From Clostridiales bacterium (GTDB taxonomy: Bacteria; Bacillota; Clostridia; Oscillospirales; Oscillospiraceae), in NCBI GenBank assembly GCA_021201475.1, contig JAJQEV010000051.1, positions 1 to 44,268 on the forward strand: a stretch of DNA of 44,268 nucleotides. Reading direction: 5' to 3'. The translations under genes were made by a program, and so were the position numbers. This document shows positions 1 through 7,635 of this stretch, in pieces. The notes beneath the pieces were generated by a model. That model was not told the DNA's origin. It did no database searches and worked only from the letters and a program-made list of their open reading frames with translations. Position 1 is the stretch's first letter. Every line of letters starts with the position of its first letter.

Positions 1-1
1 C

Positions 2-328
2 AGGATGCTGGGCCTGGGGGTCGGCGTGGTTCGCCCTGCGCTGAGCCTGGGCAGCTGCGTGGGCCTCCCTGCGCCGGGTCTGGAATGCCTCGTGGGCCTC
101 CCTGCGCCGGGTCTGAGCGGCTTCATGGGCCTCCTTGCGCTGGGCCTGGGCGGCCTCCTGGGCCTTCCGGCGGGCTGCCGCAGCCCTGCGCTGGGCGGCG
201 TCATCCCTGGCCAGAGGGTCAGTCTCCCGGTGGAAAACCTGCTCCCGCCAGGCTTGCCGGGGAGAAATTTCCCAGGGCGGATTGTTTTCCGACTGGGTAC
301 GCCCCTCAAATTTATCTGTATCACGCAT
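2..328 (-). CDS. Charged Ala/Arg/Glu/Gln-rich protein, partial (runs off the window)
   Basis: Reading from an ATG at 328 on the minus strand, the frame stays open to the window edge (109 codons, no stop). A purine-rich ribosome site (AAGAGGGAG) precedes the start. The first 45 residues are mixed and polar. After that the protein becomes an 11-residue repeat of the type EAHEAxQTRRR, four copies, predicted as highly charged helix or coiled coil. It lies 88 bp downstream of the histidine kinase gene on the same strand, with no clear terminator between, so it may be the last gene of that operon. I do not recognise a family. The C-terminal part, possibly a membrane or enzymatic domain, is outside the window. 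The opposite-strand frames here are shadows. Confidence 0.6.
   Translation of the reverse strand, partial: MRDTDKFEGRTQSENNPPWEISPRQAWREQVFHRETDPLARDDAAQRRAAAARRKAQEAAQAQRKEAHEAAQTRRREAHEAFQTRRREAHAAAQAQRRANHADPQAQHP
26..157. repeat. 33-bp tandem repeat, four copies
   Basis: Units begin at 26, 59, 92 and 125, exactly 33 bp apart. The two central units are nearly identical over their first 26 bases and the outer two are diverged. The repeat encodes the 11-residue charged repeats of the minus-strand protein, so it is coding and likely prone to length change by slippage. Confidence 0.75.
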
Positions 329-416
329 CTTGTTCTCTCCCTCTTAGGATTGCCTGCCTGTACGGCGGGAAAACACCGATACATTTTGGATAAAACACAT
401 CTGATATAACAGGCAG

Positions 417-1862
417 TTATTCGGCGCGGGTCAGGGTAAAGACGAACTCCGTCACGCCGTCCTCGCTGGTGACGGTGATGCTCTCCTGAATGCCGCTCAG
501 AATCGTCTTGACGATGTACAGCCCCAGGCCGACGCCCTCCTTATCCAGGCTGCGGGAGCGGTCACTCTTGTGGAACCGGTCGAAGATGAAGGGCAGCTCT
601 TCAGCAGAGATGGTCTCTCCGATGTTGCGGACGGTGACATAGACCTTCTTCCCCTTGGGCACCACATAAAAGCCGATGGAGGTGCCCCGATGGGCGAATT
701 TGGCGGCGTTGTCCAGCAGGTTATAGCATACCTGGGTGATGGAGTCCGCGTCTCCCCAGACCATAGTGGCAGTCTCCGGTAGCTGAACGTCCATATCCAG
801 CCCACGCTGGGTGATTTTCCGCTCCAGGCTGATGATCACCTTCGCCACCGTCTCGTTCAGGTCAAACTGGGCTTGGGTCTGCGGGGGGCCAGCCTGGGTC
901 TGGGCGGCCAGGCGGCTGGCGTCCAGCATCCGCCGTACCAGGCGGGACAGCCGCCGGGTTTCGTTGGAGATGAGCTGGAGGGATTCCCGCTCCTTTTCCG
1001 GGGGGATGGTGCCGTCCAGCAGGCCGTCGGCGAAGCCCTGAATGGTGGTCATAGGGGTTTTCAGCTCATGGGAGATGTCGGAGACGAACTCCTGCCGCTG
1101 CTGCTCCGAGGCGGCGATGGAATCCGCCATGCCGTTAAAGGCATTGGCAAGTGCCCCCACCTCGTCGGTGCGCTTGGTGTAGGCGGGGTCTACCCGCAGC
1201 TCATACTCCCCCATGGCGAAGCGGTTGACCAGGTTGGTCATCTCCATCATGGGCTTTGCGGAGCGTCGGCAGGAGAACCAGCAGAAGAAGAACGCAATGC
1301 ACAGCACCACCAGGGCGGTCACCAGGAAGGCAAACTCCATGGAGTGCCACAGTTCGGAAAAGCTGTTCATATTCGCGGCGATGAGGAGGACGCCCATAAG
1401 CGTGCTCTCAGCGCCGTTCTGCTCCGTCTGGTAGATGGGGATGGCCACCACCAGGTGCCTCTTCTCGTAGAGGTCCAGTGTACTCATGCCATCGTAGCTA
1501 CCCTCTGACAGAACCTCGGAGATGACCTCCTGGTCAACTGTGCCGGAGAGGGTGTTGGCCTCCTCCTGGCTGGTGTAGGAGAAGCGGATAACGCCGTCCA
1601 CATTGCAGAACAGCACATCCTCCGCCCCGGCGGTGGCCACGGAGAGGGCGCTGGCGTCAAAAATGTCGTCCCGGTTCAGGTCAACGTCCATAATGCGCAC
1701 CAACTGGGTGGAGACAAAATTCGCATGTTCCACCATGGTATCCTTTTTCTCCCGTACGATGAACTGATAGCTCAGCATCAGGAACACTGAGCCCAGGATG
1801 GCGAAGGACAGGAGGATGATGGCCACCATGGCGGAAAAGAGCCGACGAAAGCTGGTACTCAT
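417..1862 (-). CDS. Membrane sensor histidine kinase (HAMP, HisKA, HATPase)
   Basis: 481-aa sensor kinase that autophosphorylates and passes phosphate to the regulator encoded just upstream. Visible order: TM1 about residues 12-36, an extracytoplasmic sensor of about 140 residues, TM2 about 176-198, HAMP linker, HisKA with the H-box HELKTP (His about 265), and an ATPase domain with N-box NLLDNAAKF (about 381) and G-box GVGLGLY (about 443). The frame is open upstream to 1925, but that part overlaps the regulator gene. The ATG at 1862 is preferred because it follows the regulator stop by 5 nt and GGAAGG lies just upstream in the regulator's last codons. The signal sensed cannot be told from sequence. 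Confidence 0.93.
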   Translation of the reverse strand: MSTSFRRLFSAMVAIILLSFAILGSVFLMLSYQFIVREKKDTMVEHANFVSTQLVRIMDVDLNRDDIFDASALSVATAGAEDVLFCNVDGVIRFSYTSQEEANTLSGTVDQEVISEVLSEGSYDGMSTLDLYEKRHLVVAIPIYQTEQNGAESTLMGVLLIAANMNSFSELWHSMEFAFLVTALVVLCIAFFFCWFSCRRSAKPMMEMTNLVNRFAMGEYELRVDPAYTKRTDEVGALANAFNGMADSIAASEQQRQEFVSDISHELKTPMTTIQGFADGLLDGTIPPEKERESLQLISNETRRLSRLVRRMLDASRLAAQTQAGPPQTQAQFDLNETVAKVIISLERKITQRGLDMDVQLPETATMVWGDADSITQVCYNLLDNAAKFAHRGTSIGFYVVPKGKKVYVTVRNIGETISAEELPFIFDRFHKSDRSRSLDKEGVGLGLYIVKTILSGIQESITVTSEDGVTEFVFTLTRAE

Positions 1863-1867
1863 AGCGT

Positions 1868-2554
1868 TTAGCCTTCCAGCAGCTCGAATTTGTAGCCCAC
1901 GCCCCAGACGGTTTTCAGGCTCCACTTATCGCTGACGCCCTCCAGCTTCTCTCTCAGCCGCTTCACATGGACGTCCACGGTGCGGCTGTCGCCAAAGTAG
2001 TCAAAACCCCAGACCTCGTCCAGCAGCTGGTTGCGGGTAAACACCCGATTGGGGGTAGAGGCCAGGTGGTACAGCAGTTCCATCTCCTTGGGGGGAGTGT
2101 CCACCCGCTTGCCGTCCACCAGCAGCTCATAGGAGTCCATGTTGATGACCAGCTTGTCAAAGGTCAGCTTCTTCTCCTTCTGCTCCATGGTGCCGTAGCG
2201 GCGCAGCACCGCATGGATGCGGGCCAGCACCTCCTTCATCTCGAAGGGCTTGGTGATGTAATCGTCCGCGCCGTTTTCCAGGCCGTTCACCTTGTCGCTG
2301 GTCTCGCCCTTGGCGGTCAGCATGATGATGGGAACCTGGGAGGTCTCCCGGATTTTCCGGCAGACAGCCCAGCCGTCCATGAAAGGCAGCATAATGTCCA
2401 GCAAAATCAGATCCGGCGCAAAGCTGTGGAACAGCTCGATGGCCTCGCCGCCGTCCGGCGCGATGGATGTCTCAAAGCCCTCCTTCTCCAGATAGAGTTG
2501 AAGCAGCTCCGCAATATTGCTCTCATCCTCTACAATTAAAACCTTCAGTGCCAT
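1868..2554 (-). CDS. OmpR/PhoB-family response regulator
   Basis: 228-aa two-domain regulator. The receiver domain has the acidic pair D10/E11, the phospho-acceptor D53 in LILLDIMLP, and K102 in TKPFE. The C-terminal winged helix (about 130-225) carries the usual RNQLLDEVWG and RTVDVHVKRLREKLE stretches. It is the first gene of an operon with the sensor kinase (5-nt gap), so the two form a cognate pair. Start ATG 2554 follows AAGGTAAGGAACT. Target genes are unknown. Confidence 0.95.
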   Translation of the reverse strand: MALKVLIVEDESNIAELLQLYLEKEGFETSIAPDGGEAIELFHSFAPDLILLDIMLPFMDGWAVCRKIRETSQVPIIMLTAKGETSDKVNGLENGADDYITKPFEMKEVLARIHAVLRRYGTMEQKEKKLTFDKLVINMDSYELLVDGKRVDTPPKEMELLYHLASTPNRVFTRNQLLDEVWGFDYFGDSRTVDVHVKRLREKLEGVSDKWSLKTVWGVGYKFELLEG

Positions 2555-2642
2555 ATCAGTTCCTTACCTTCCTGCCGGAGGCGGTGTGCCCCGGCTGTAG
2601 TTTCCGACCCACAGGACGGACGCAGACCGGTTTCGTACCTTT

Positions 2643-2673
2643 ATTATAACGTATTTCACAGCATTTGCGTGAA
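2643..2673 (-). promoter_or_regulatory. Candidate promoter of the two-component operon
   Basis: On the minus strand a perfect TATAAT (2648-2643) is preceded by a poor -35 (TTCACG, 2673-2668) at a long 19-bp spacing. It lies about 90 nt upstream of the response regulator start. A weak -35 is typical of activator-dependent promoters, so autoregulation is possible. Confidence 0.4.
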
Positions 2674-2684
2674 TATTTTGTAAA

Positions 2685-3392
2685 TCACAGGGAATAGAGC
2701 CCCTGCTCCAGCACCCGGCAGGCGGCCAGGGCGGTGCGGGGCGGCAGACGCTGGGGGCTGACGCGCCAGACGGCCTCCGCCGCCCACAGCAGGCTTCTGG
2801 CGTGGGGCAGGCTGCCCGCCGTCTGATCCAGGCACACTGCCAGGGTGAGGAGCAGCGCCTGCTCCGCCGCGGAGTATCCGTCCGATGGCGTTGCCTCGCT
2901 GCCAAAGGCGGCCAGCCGCCGGACGGTGTACCGCAGCAGCCAGCCCGGATTCGCTTCGTCCTGTCGGGCGGCCAGGCCGGGGCCTGGGGCATTGCCCTTG
3001 CCCAGCAGCGTCAGGAGCCGCCAGTCAAAGGGGTGGATGGACGCCGGATAGTCCGGAAGCTTGACAGGATACTGCATTTTTTGCACAGGATACTCCGCCA
3101 AAAGGGCTGCGTCCTCCACGCTGCGGTACCAGCCCTGGGACAGGGTGAAATTGAGATAGCCTTCCCGGGCCTCCACAGCGGAGAAGCAGGTGCCCTCCAG
3201 GGGAAGCCGGCGGGCCAGCTCCTCCGCCAGCGCCTCCGCCGGCTGCGGCGCGTCCTTCGCCAGAGAGAAGGCGGCGGGGCTGGCAATCATTTGCCCCCGC
3301 AGCCGGGCCCCCGGCCCGCCGGTAAGCCGGTCAGCGGCGGCCCGAGCCTGGGTCAGCGGCCCTTCCACAGGCGATGCACTCCCTTCCTGCAT
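2685..3392 (-). CDS. Arginyl-tRNA synthetase-like protein lacking the catalytic core (N-terminal domain + DALR)
   Basis: About 235 aa. Residues about 35-90 (ASPAAFSLAKDAPQPAEAL, then EGYLNFTLS) resemble the N-terminal additional domain of ArgRS, which normally reads AxxLAK...P..IAE...GFINF.LS. The C-terminal half (LLRYTVRRLAAFG onward) resembles the DALR anticodon-binding domain. The Rossmann catalytic domain with HIGH and KMSKS signatures, normally about 350 residues between them, is absent. The gene lies 16 nt downstream of a DUF1934 gene, as argS follows ywiB (DUF1934) in Bacillus, which supports an argS origin. ATG 3392 has no ribosome site. GTG 3368 has a strong one (GGAAGGGAG) and may be the true start. 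It may bind tRNA or a partner, but cannot aminoacylate. Confidence 0.65.
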   Translation of the reverse strand: MQEGSASPVEGPLTQARAAADRLTGGPGARLRGQMIASPAAFSLAKDAPQPAEALAEELARRLPLEGTCFSAVEAREGYLNFTLSQGWYRSVEDAALLAEYPVQKMQYPVKLPDYPASIHPFDWRLLTLLGKGNAPGPGLAARQDEANPGWLLRYTVRRLAAFGSEATPSDGYSAAEQALLLTLAVCLDQTAGSLPHARSLLWAAEAVWRVSPQRLPPRTALAACRVLEQGLYSL

Positions 3393-3408
3393 GAGTGGAC
3401 AGAGTGCG

Positions 3409-3852
3409 TCACTGGGGGAGGGCGGCTTCCCGCACGTTGACGTAGAGGGAGTTTTCCCCGGCCATAGCGTGGTCGATGTCGATGGAGTAGTCGATCTCCA
3501 TATCCCCGCCGCAGTCCCCCATGCTGTTGCGCACATGGCGGGCGCAGACCCCCACCTGCATCTGGCCGTAGGGGGTGGCGTACAGCGCCGTGTGCCGCCG
3601 CCCCTCCTCGAAGAGCATTTGGTTGTTGACCGGTCCGGAGCGCATCAGCAGGATGCGTTTGGGGGTGATTTTAAAGGTGGTAGTGGTGCCCTGCATGCCG
3701 GTCAGCTCGGTCTCCTCATAGCTCAGGTCGTAGTGCCCGGCCTTCTCACCAATGGCGAGGGTGCCCTGGGTGATGAACTGAACGGTCTCCTCATCCTGGT
3801 CCTCGTAGGCGGGCCTGCCCTGAATGGTAATCGTCACATCTTTGACTCTCAT
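3409..3852 (-). CDS. DUF1934 (YwiB-like) beta-barrel protein
   Basis: 147-aa protein of the DUF1934 family, related to Bacillus YwiB, predicted small lipocalin-like beta barrel of unknown function. The body has the expected alternation of short strands (VTITIQG, YDLSYEETELTGMQGTTTTFKI, MQVGVCARHVRNSMGDCGGDMEIDY). The open frame begins at 3990, but the residues before MRVKDVTITIQG are not family-like. ATG 3852 has GGAAAGGAAT upstream and is taken as start. Its stop is 16 nt from the start of the ArgRS-like gene, so the two are probably one transcript. Confidence 0.85.
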   Translation of the reverse strand: MRVKDVTITIQGRPAYEDQDEETVQFITQGTLAIGEKAGHYDLSYEETELTGMQGTTTTFKITPKRILLMRSGPVNNQMLFEEGRRHTALYATPYGQMQVGVCARHVRNSMGDCGGDMEIDYSIDIDHAMAGENSLYVNVREAALPQ

Positions 3853-3906
3853 GGTGCATATTCCTTTCCGGGGGAAGCGTTTGCGGTGCGCCCCCGTTGT
3901 GCCTTC

Positions 3907-3935
3907 ATCATATAATAAACGACTCAGGAAAACAA
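3907..3935 (-). promoter_or_regulatory. SigA-type promoter for the DUF1934/ArgRS-like operon
   Basis: Minus strand: -35 TTGTTT (3935-3930), 17-bp spacer, -10 TATGAT (3912-3907), about 55 nt before the DUF1934 start. Confidence 0.5.
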
Positions 3936-3983
3936 GGGCCATTTCAAATTTTCTTGCCGGGCGGAGCGCCGTCATATTTCCAT

Positions 3984-4011
3984 TTGACAACGGCGAAAAA
4001 ATGCATATACT
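3984..4011 (+). promoter_or_regulatory. SigA-type promoter for the 4107 gene
   Basis: TTGACA (3984-3989) then TATACT (4006-4011) with a 16-bp spacer. An overlapping TACTAT (4008-4013) gives 18 bp. It is divergent from the DUF1934 promoter about 50 bp away and about 95 nt upstream of the next plus-strand start. Confidence 0.65.
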
Positions 4012-4106
4012 ATACTGTAAGGTATGATTGGCTTCCCCGCTGGAGCGTTTCCGGCCCGCGCCGGCCGGACGTCTCTCGCGTGCGTTCTTTGGATGGAGTA
4101 CCGGTT

Positions 4107-4529
4107 ATGAAGCTCGAACTGACAGAAAAACAATATCGCCGCCTGCTGGACATGGCATATATTGGCAACTGGGTGCTGAACTCCGCCCGGGGGGAGGATC
4201 GCTTTGCGGACTATGACGAGGTGGAGTCGCTGCTCTTTGCCAAGGCTCCGGAGCTGGGGATGAAGGATCTGGCGGAGTGGTGGAACGGCGAGGTGGTGCC
4301 CTCTCCGGCCTTCGTCGCCGGAGGCATTCACGAGGCCATTGCGGACTATGAGGACTCGGTGTTCTTTGACATCCTGGCGGAGGAGCTGGCCCGGCGGGAT
4401 ATGCACGACGCCCCCATTGATGAGCATAATCTGGATGAGTTGAACCGCCGCATCGACGAATACATGACGGAGTTTGAAGCCCACGGCACCGACCATGTGC
4501 AGGTGACGACGGATACGGATTCCTGCTAA
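4107..4529 (+). CDS. Conserved-looking hypothetical acidic protein
   Basis: 140 aa, acidic, predicted mostly helical, no membrane segment or signal peptide. The ATG at 4107 follows GGATGGAG. The longer frame from 3897 crosses the promoter and is rejected as start. The sequence MKLELTEKQYRRLLDMAYIG suggests a small soluble domain. I do not recognise a family. It has its own promoter and a strong terminator, so it is probably monocistronic. It lies just upstream of spoVT on the same strand. Confidence 0.75.
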   Translation: MKLELTEKQYRRLLDMAYIGNWVLNSARGEDRFADYDEVESLLFAKAPELGMKDLAEWWNGEVVPSPAFVAGGIHEAIADYEDSVFFDILAEELARRDMHDAPIDEHNLDELNRRIDEYMTEFEAHGTDHVQVTTDTDSC

Positions 4530-4556
4530 AAGGCCCTGAACGGGGCCTAAAAAAAC

Positions 4557-4602
4557 GCTGCCTCAGCATGATGTTTGAAGCTCGTGTGAGGCGGCGCTTT
4601 TT
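4557..4602 (+). terminator. Rho-independent terminator before spoVT
   Basis: Stem GCTGCCTCA (4557-4565) pairs with TGAGGCGGC (4587-4595), one wobble, followed by a T run at 4598-4603. A smaller hairpin, AGGCCC/GGGCCT, ending in an A run lies immediately before at 4530-4556 and could serve the opposite strand or add strength. Confidence 0.75.
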
Positions 4603-4659
4603 TGCGCCCTTTTCCCGAAAGCACCGCCGCCCTTCGGCACAGGCGCAGACGGAGAAAAA

Positions 4660-4689
4660 TGTATAAACTCCTCCATTTTACAGAGACTA
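4660..4689 (+). promoter_or_regulatory. Weak candidate SigG-like promoter of spoVT
   Basis: TGTATA (4660-4665), 17 bp, GAGACTA (4683-4689). Compared with a SigG consensus near TGAATA / CATACTA this is only a partial match. It is listed because spoVT is SigG-dependent in Bacillus and no SigA-like box is visible in front of this gene. Confidence 0.25.
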
Positions 4690-4751
4690 CGTTCAGCAGC
4701 CAGGGCAGGAAGGAACGCACCGTATAGAGATAGAAGATGGAGGAGCTTGCT

Positions 4752-4928
4752 ATGAAAGCGACGGGTATTGTAAGACGCATTGATGATTTGGGCCGGGTGG
4801 TCATCCCCAAGGAGATTCGGAGGACCATGCGGATTCGAGAGGGCGACCCGTCACAGATGACATTGCAGCCGTGGCAGAGATTTTGTTTTGCGCTGTTGGA
4901 GCTGGCTAAGCGGCAGGGGTGGAGATAG
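4752..4928 (+). pseudogene. spoVT: spoVT 5' fragment (AbrB-type DNA-binding half) fused to the recombinase tail
   Basis: From ATG 4752 (ribosome site GGAGG 8 nt before) the first 32 residues are a clear SpoVT/AbrB start, MKATGIVRRIDDLGRVVIPK... to REGD. SpoVT is the forespore-acting regulator of late SigG genes. Homology stops exactly at GGCGACCC (4842-4849). The next 25 residues (SQMTLQPWQRF... to GWR) are unrelated and are the natural C-terminus of the element's serine recombinase. The missing 148 SpoVT residues continue at 41258-41704. The hybrid is 58 aa and carries most of one swapped-hairpin DNA-binding domain without the sensor domain. Excision would restore a 180-aa gene, close to the 178 aa of Bacillus SpoVT. 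Confidence 0.92.
4842..4865 (+). other. attL junction
   Basis: Left element-chromosome junction. The 8-mer GGCGACCC (4842-4849) is shared with the right end. To its left is spoVT sequence. To its right CCGTCACAGATGACATTG (4848-4865) is the element half, the near-perfect reverse complement of the right-end element half. Confidence 0.88.
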
Positions 4929-4954
4929 TACATAGCGAAGAGACATCCATTACG

Positions 4955-4987
4955 GAAAGCCACCGGTTTCGGTGGCTTTCAATTTTA
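4955..4987 (+). terminator. Terminator after the recombinase tail
   Basis: Perfect 10-bp stem GAAAGCCACC/GGTGGCTTTC (4955-4964/4971-4980), 6-nt loop, then AATTTTATC. In the excised circle it would end recombinase transcription. Here it ends the spoVT' fragment. Confidence 0.6.
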
Positions 4988-5044
4988 TCATTTTTTCTCA
5001 AATGATAAAATTGAGTTGACATTTGAGTCAGATGTGGATATAAT
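4981..5044 (+). promoter_or_regulatory. Consensus promoter with upstream inverted-repeat operator for fic-hsdMSR
   Basis: TTGACA (5016-5021), 17-bp spacer, TATAAT (5039-5044): a perfect SigA promoter. Immediately upstream is a perfect 12-bp inverted repeat, AATTTTATCATT (4981-4992) and AATGATAAAATT (5001-5012), 8 nt apart, a likely protein-binding site. A related arrangement occurs at 13141-13204. Confidence 0.75.
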
Positions 5045-5081
5045 ATAACTTGTAAAAACCTTCGCCAAAATGAGGTGTGTT

Positions 5082-6137
5082 ATGCACAGCTATAATATAC
5101 ACAAAGAATGGGAGAAATTATTAACTCCCGACATTGTGGCCCTTCTGACGCAGATCCACGAGTTTAAAGGGGAACAGAATCTCTTTATCGAGGCCAACCG
5201 GGATACCTTGACGCAGCTCCTGGAGATTGCCAAAATCCAGAGTACGGAAGCCTCTAACAACATTGAGGGAATCTATGCCTCGGATGACCGGTTGAAGAAA
5301 ATCGTCCTGGACAAAACCACCCCCCGCACCCGCAACGAGCAGGAGATCGCCGGGTACCGGGATGTGCTGGCCACCATTCACGAGAGCTATGAGTATATCC
5401 CCCTGCGCCCCTCCATGATTTTGCAGTTGCACCGGGATTTGTATAAGTTCAGCGGCAGCGGCGTTGGCGGGAGCTATAAAAATGCCGACAACGTCATTGC
5501 ACAGGAGGATGCCGAAGGCAATCGATATGTCCGCTTCCAGCCGGTTCCCGCATGGGAAACCCCCGAGGCGGTGGAGCGGGCCTGTAATGCTTATAACGAA
5601 GCGTTGCAGGCCGGGGTTGACCCGTTGCTGGCCATTCCCATGTTTATCCTGGATTTTCTCTGTATCCACCCCTTTAGCGACGGCAACGGGCGCATGAGCC
5701 GCCTGCTGACCCTGCTGCTCCTGTACCGCGCCGGGTATATCGTGGGTAAATATATCAGCATCGAACGGGTCGTCGAGCAGAGCAAGGAGACCTATTATGA
5801 AACGCTGCTGCAAAGCTCTGCTGGCTGGCACGAGGACGAAAATGACTACGCCCCCTTTGTCCGCTATACCCTCGGCACAGTCCTGGCGGCTTACCGGGAG
5901 TTTTCCACCCGTGTACAGCTTTTGACCACCAGCGGCCTGACCAAGCCGGAGCGCATCCGCGAGGTCATCCGCAGCAGCCTTGGAAAAATCACCAAAGCCG
6001 AAATTATGGCGCAGTGCCCCGACATCAGTCAGGTCACCGTCCAGCGGACGCTGCTTGAACTGCAAAAGAAGGGCGAAATCATCAAACTCAGCGGCGGACG
6101 CTACACCGCCTATATCTGGAACAGGGAGAACAACTGA
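5082..6137 (+). CDS. Fic-domain protein (AMPylase-type), inhibitory motif at the N-terminus
   Basis: 351 aa. The Fic core motif HPFSDGNGRMSR starts at about residue 196 (catalytic His), matching HPFx[D/E]GNGRxxR. An inhibitory helix SNNIEG at residues 58-63 fits the (S/T)xxxE(G/N) motif of Fic proteins with an N-terminal self-inhibiting helix. A winged-helix tail (about 285-350) follows, common in this subgroup. Fic enzymes usually transfer AMP to a hydroxyl side chain. The target here is unknown. ATG 5082 is preferred over 5070 because GAGGTG lies just before it. The stop is 1 nt from hsdM, so it is the first gene of the restriction operon. Confidence 0.9.
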   Translation: MHSYNIHKEWEKLLTPDIVALLTQIHEFKGEQNLFIEANRDTLTQLLEIAKIQSTEASNNIEGIYASDDRLKKIVLDKTTPRTRNEQEIAGYRDVLATIHESYEYIPLRPSMILQLHRDLYKFSGSGVGGSYKNADNVIAQEDAEGNRYVRFQPVPAWETPEAVERACNAYNEALQAGVDPLLAIPMFILDFLCIHPFSDGNGRMSRLLTLLLLYRAGYIVGKYISIERVVEQSKETYYETLLQSSAGWHEDENDYAPFVRYTLGTVLAAYREFSTRVQLLTTSGLTKPERIREVIRSSLGKITKAEIMAQCPDISQVTVQRTLLELQKKGEIIKLSGGRYTAYIWNRENN

Positions 6138-6138
6138 T

Positions 6139-7635
6139 ATGATCACCGGAGAACTGAAAAACAAAATCGACGGCCTGTGGGACATCTTCGCCGCAGGCGG
6201 TCTGGTCAACCCCCTGGACGTCATTGAGCAAATCACCTACCTGATGTTCATCCGGGATTTGGACGATACCGACAACCTTCGGGCCAAAGAGAGCGCCATG
6301 CTGGGCCTGCCCTATACCAGCATCTTCGCCGGGGAGGTGCAAATCGGTGACCGGAAAATCCCCGGCGAACAGCTGAAATGGTCGGTGTTCCACGACTTCC
6401 CGGCGGGGAAGATGTACTCCGTCATGCAGGAGTGGGTGTTCCCCTTCATCAAGGGCCTCCACGGGGACAAAAACAGCGCCTACTCCAAATACATGGACGA
6501 TGCCATCTTCAAGCTGCCCACCCCCCTGCTGCTGAGCAAGGTGGTGGACTGCCTGGACGACATTTATTCCCAAATGGCTCAGCTCCACGACAGCGACATC
6601 CGGGGCGACGTGTACGAGTACCTCCTGAGCAAAATCAGCCAGTCCGGCCGCAACGGCCAGTTCCGTACCCCCCGGCATATCATCCGCATGATGGTGGAGA
6701 TGATGGAGCCGAAGCCGGACGACGTGATTTGTGACCCCGCCTGCGGCACCTCCGGCTTCCTGGTGACGGCGGGGGACTACCTCAAGGAGACCCATCGGGA
6801 GGAGATTTTCTTCGACCGCGAAAAGAAAGACCACTACATGAACGGGATGTTCCACGGCTACGACATGGACCGCACCATGCTCCGCATCGGCGCCATGAAC
6901 ATGATGACCCACGGCATCGAGAACCCATTCATCGAGTACCGGGACAGCCTCTCCGACCAGAACGGAGACCGGAACCAATACTCCCTCATCCTGGCAAATC
7001 CCCCCTTCAAGGGCAGCCTGGATGCGGACACCGTCTCCGCCGACCTGCTAAAAGTGTGCAAGACGAAAAAGACCGAGCTGCTGTTCCTGGCCCTGTTCCT
7101 GCGGATGCTGAAAGTCGGCGGGCGGTGTGCCTGTATCGTGCCGGACGGGGTGCTGTTCGGCTCCTCCTCGGCCCATAAGGCCATCCGGCGGGAGCTCATC
7201 GAGGGCAACCGGCTGGAGGCGGTGGTCTCCATGCCCTCCGGGGTGTTCAAGCCCTACGCCGGGGTGTCCACCGCCGTGCTGGTGTTCACCAGGACGGGCC
7301 ATGGTGGCACCGACCAGGTGTGGTTTTACGACATGAGGGCCGACGGGTTCAGCCTGGACGATAAGCGCACCCCCGTGGCGGAAAACGACATCCCAGACAT
7401 CGTGAACCGGTTCCGCCACCGGGAACAGGAGGCAGACCGCCCCCGCACCGCCCAGAGCTTCCTGGTGCCGGTGGAGGAGATTGTGGCAAACGGCTATGAC
7501 CTCTCCGTCAACAAGTACAGGCAGACGGAGTATGTGCCGGTGGAGTACCCGCCCACCGGGGAGATTCTGGACCAGCTGGAGGCGCTGGAGCAGGAGGTGG
7601 CCGCGGGGCTGCGGGAGTTGAGGGGGATGTTATGA
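6139..7635 (+). CDS. hsdM: Type I restriction-modification methyltransferase subunit HsdM
   Basis: 498 aa, N6-adenine methyltransferase subunit. An N-terminal helical HsdM_N region (residues 1-130, KIDGLWDIFAAGG) precedes the catalytic domain with the SAM-binding motif DPACGTSGF (about 199) and the catalytic NPPF (about 287). It forms M2S with HsdS to methylate, and M2S with HsdR to restrict. The frame opens earlier (5980) but the ATG right after the Fic stop gives the family N-terminus. It overlaps hsdS by 4 nt. Confidence 0.96.
   Translation: MITGELKNKIDGLWDIFAAGGLVNPLDVIEQITYLMFIRDLDDTDNLRAKESAMLGLPYTSIFAGEVQIGDRKIPGEQLKWSVFHDFPAGKMYSVMQEWVFPFIKGLHGDKNSAYSKYMDDAIFKLPTPLLLSKVVDCLDDIYSQMAQLHDSDIRGDVYEYLLSKISQSGRNGQFRTPRHIIRMMVEMMEPKPDDVICDPACGTSGFLVTAGDYLKETHREEIFFDREKKDHYMNGMFHGYDMDRTMLRIGAMNMMTHGIENPFIEYRDSLSDQNGDRNQYSLILANPPFKGSLDADTVSADLLKVCKTKKTELLFLALFLRMLKVGGRCACIVPDGVLFGSSSAHKAIRRELIEGNRLEAVVSMPSGVFKPYAGVSTAVLVFTRTGHGGTDQVWFYDMRADGFSLDDKRTPVAENDIPDIVNRFRHREQEADRPRTAQSFLVPVEEIVANGYDLSVNKYRQTEYVPVEYPPTGEILDQLEALEQEVAAGLRELRGML

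Noticed and set aside
3393-3536. Upstream extension of the ArgRS-like frame to ATG 3536
   Set aside because: The added residues are a frame-shifted reading of the DUF1934 gene (Ser/Thr/Pro-rich) and have no family similarity.
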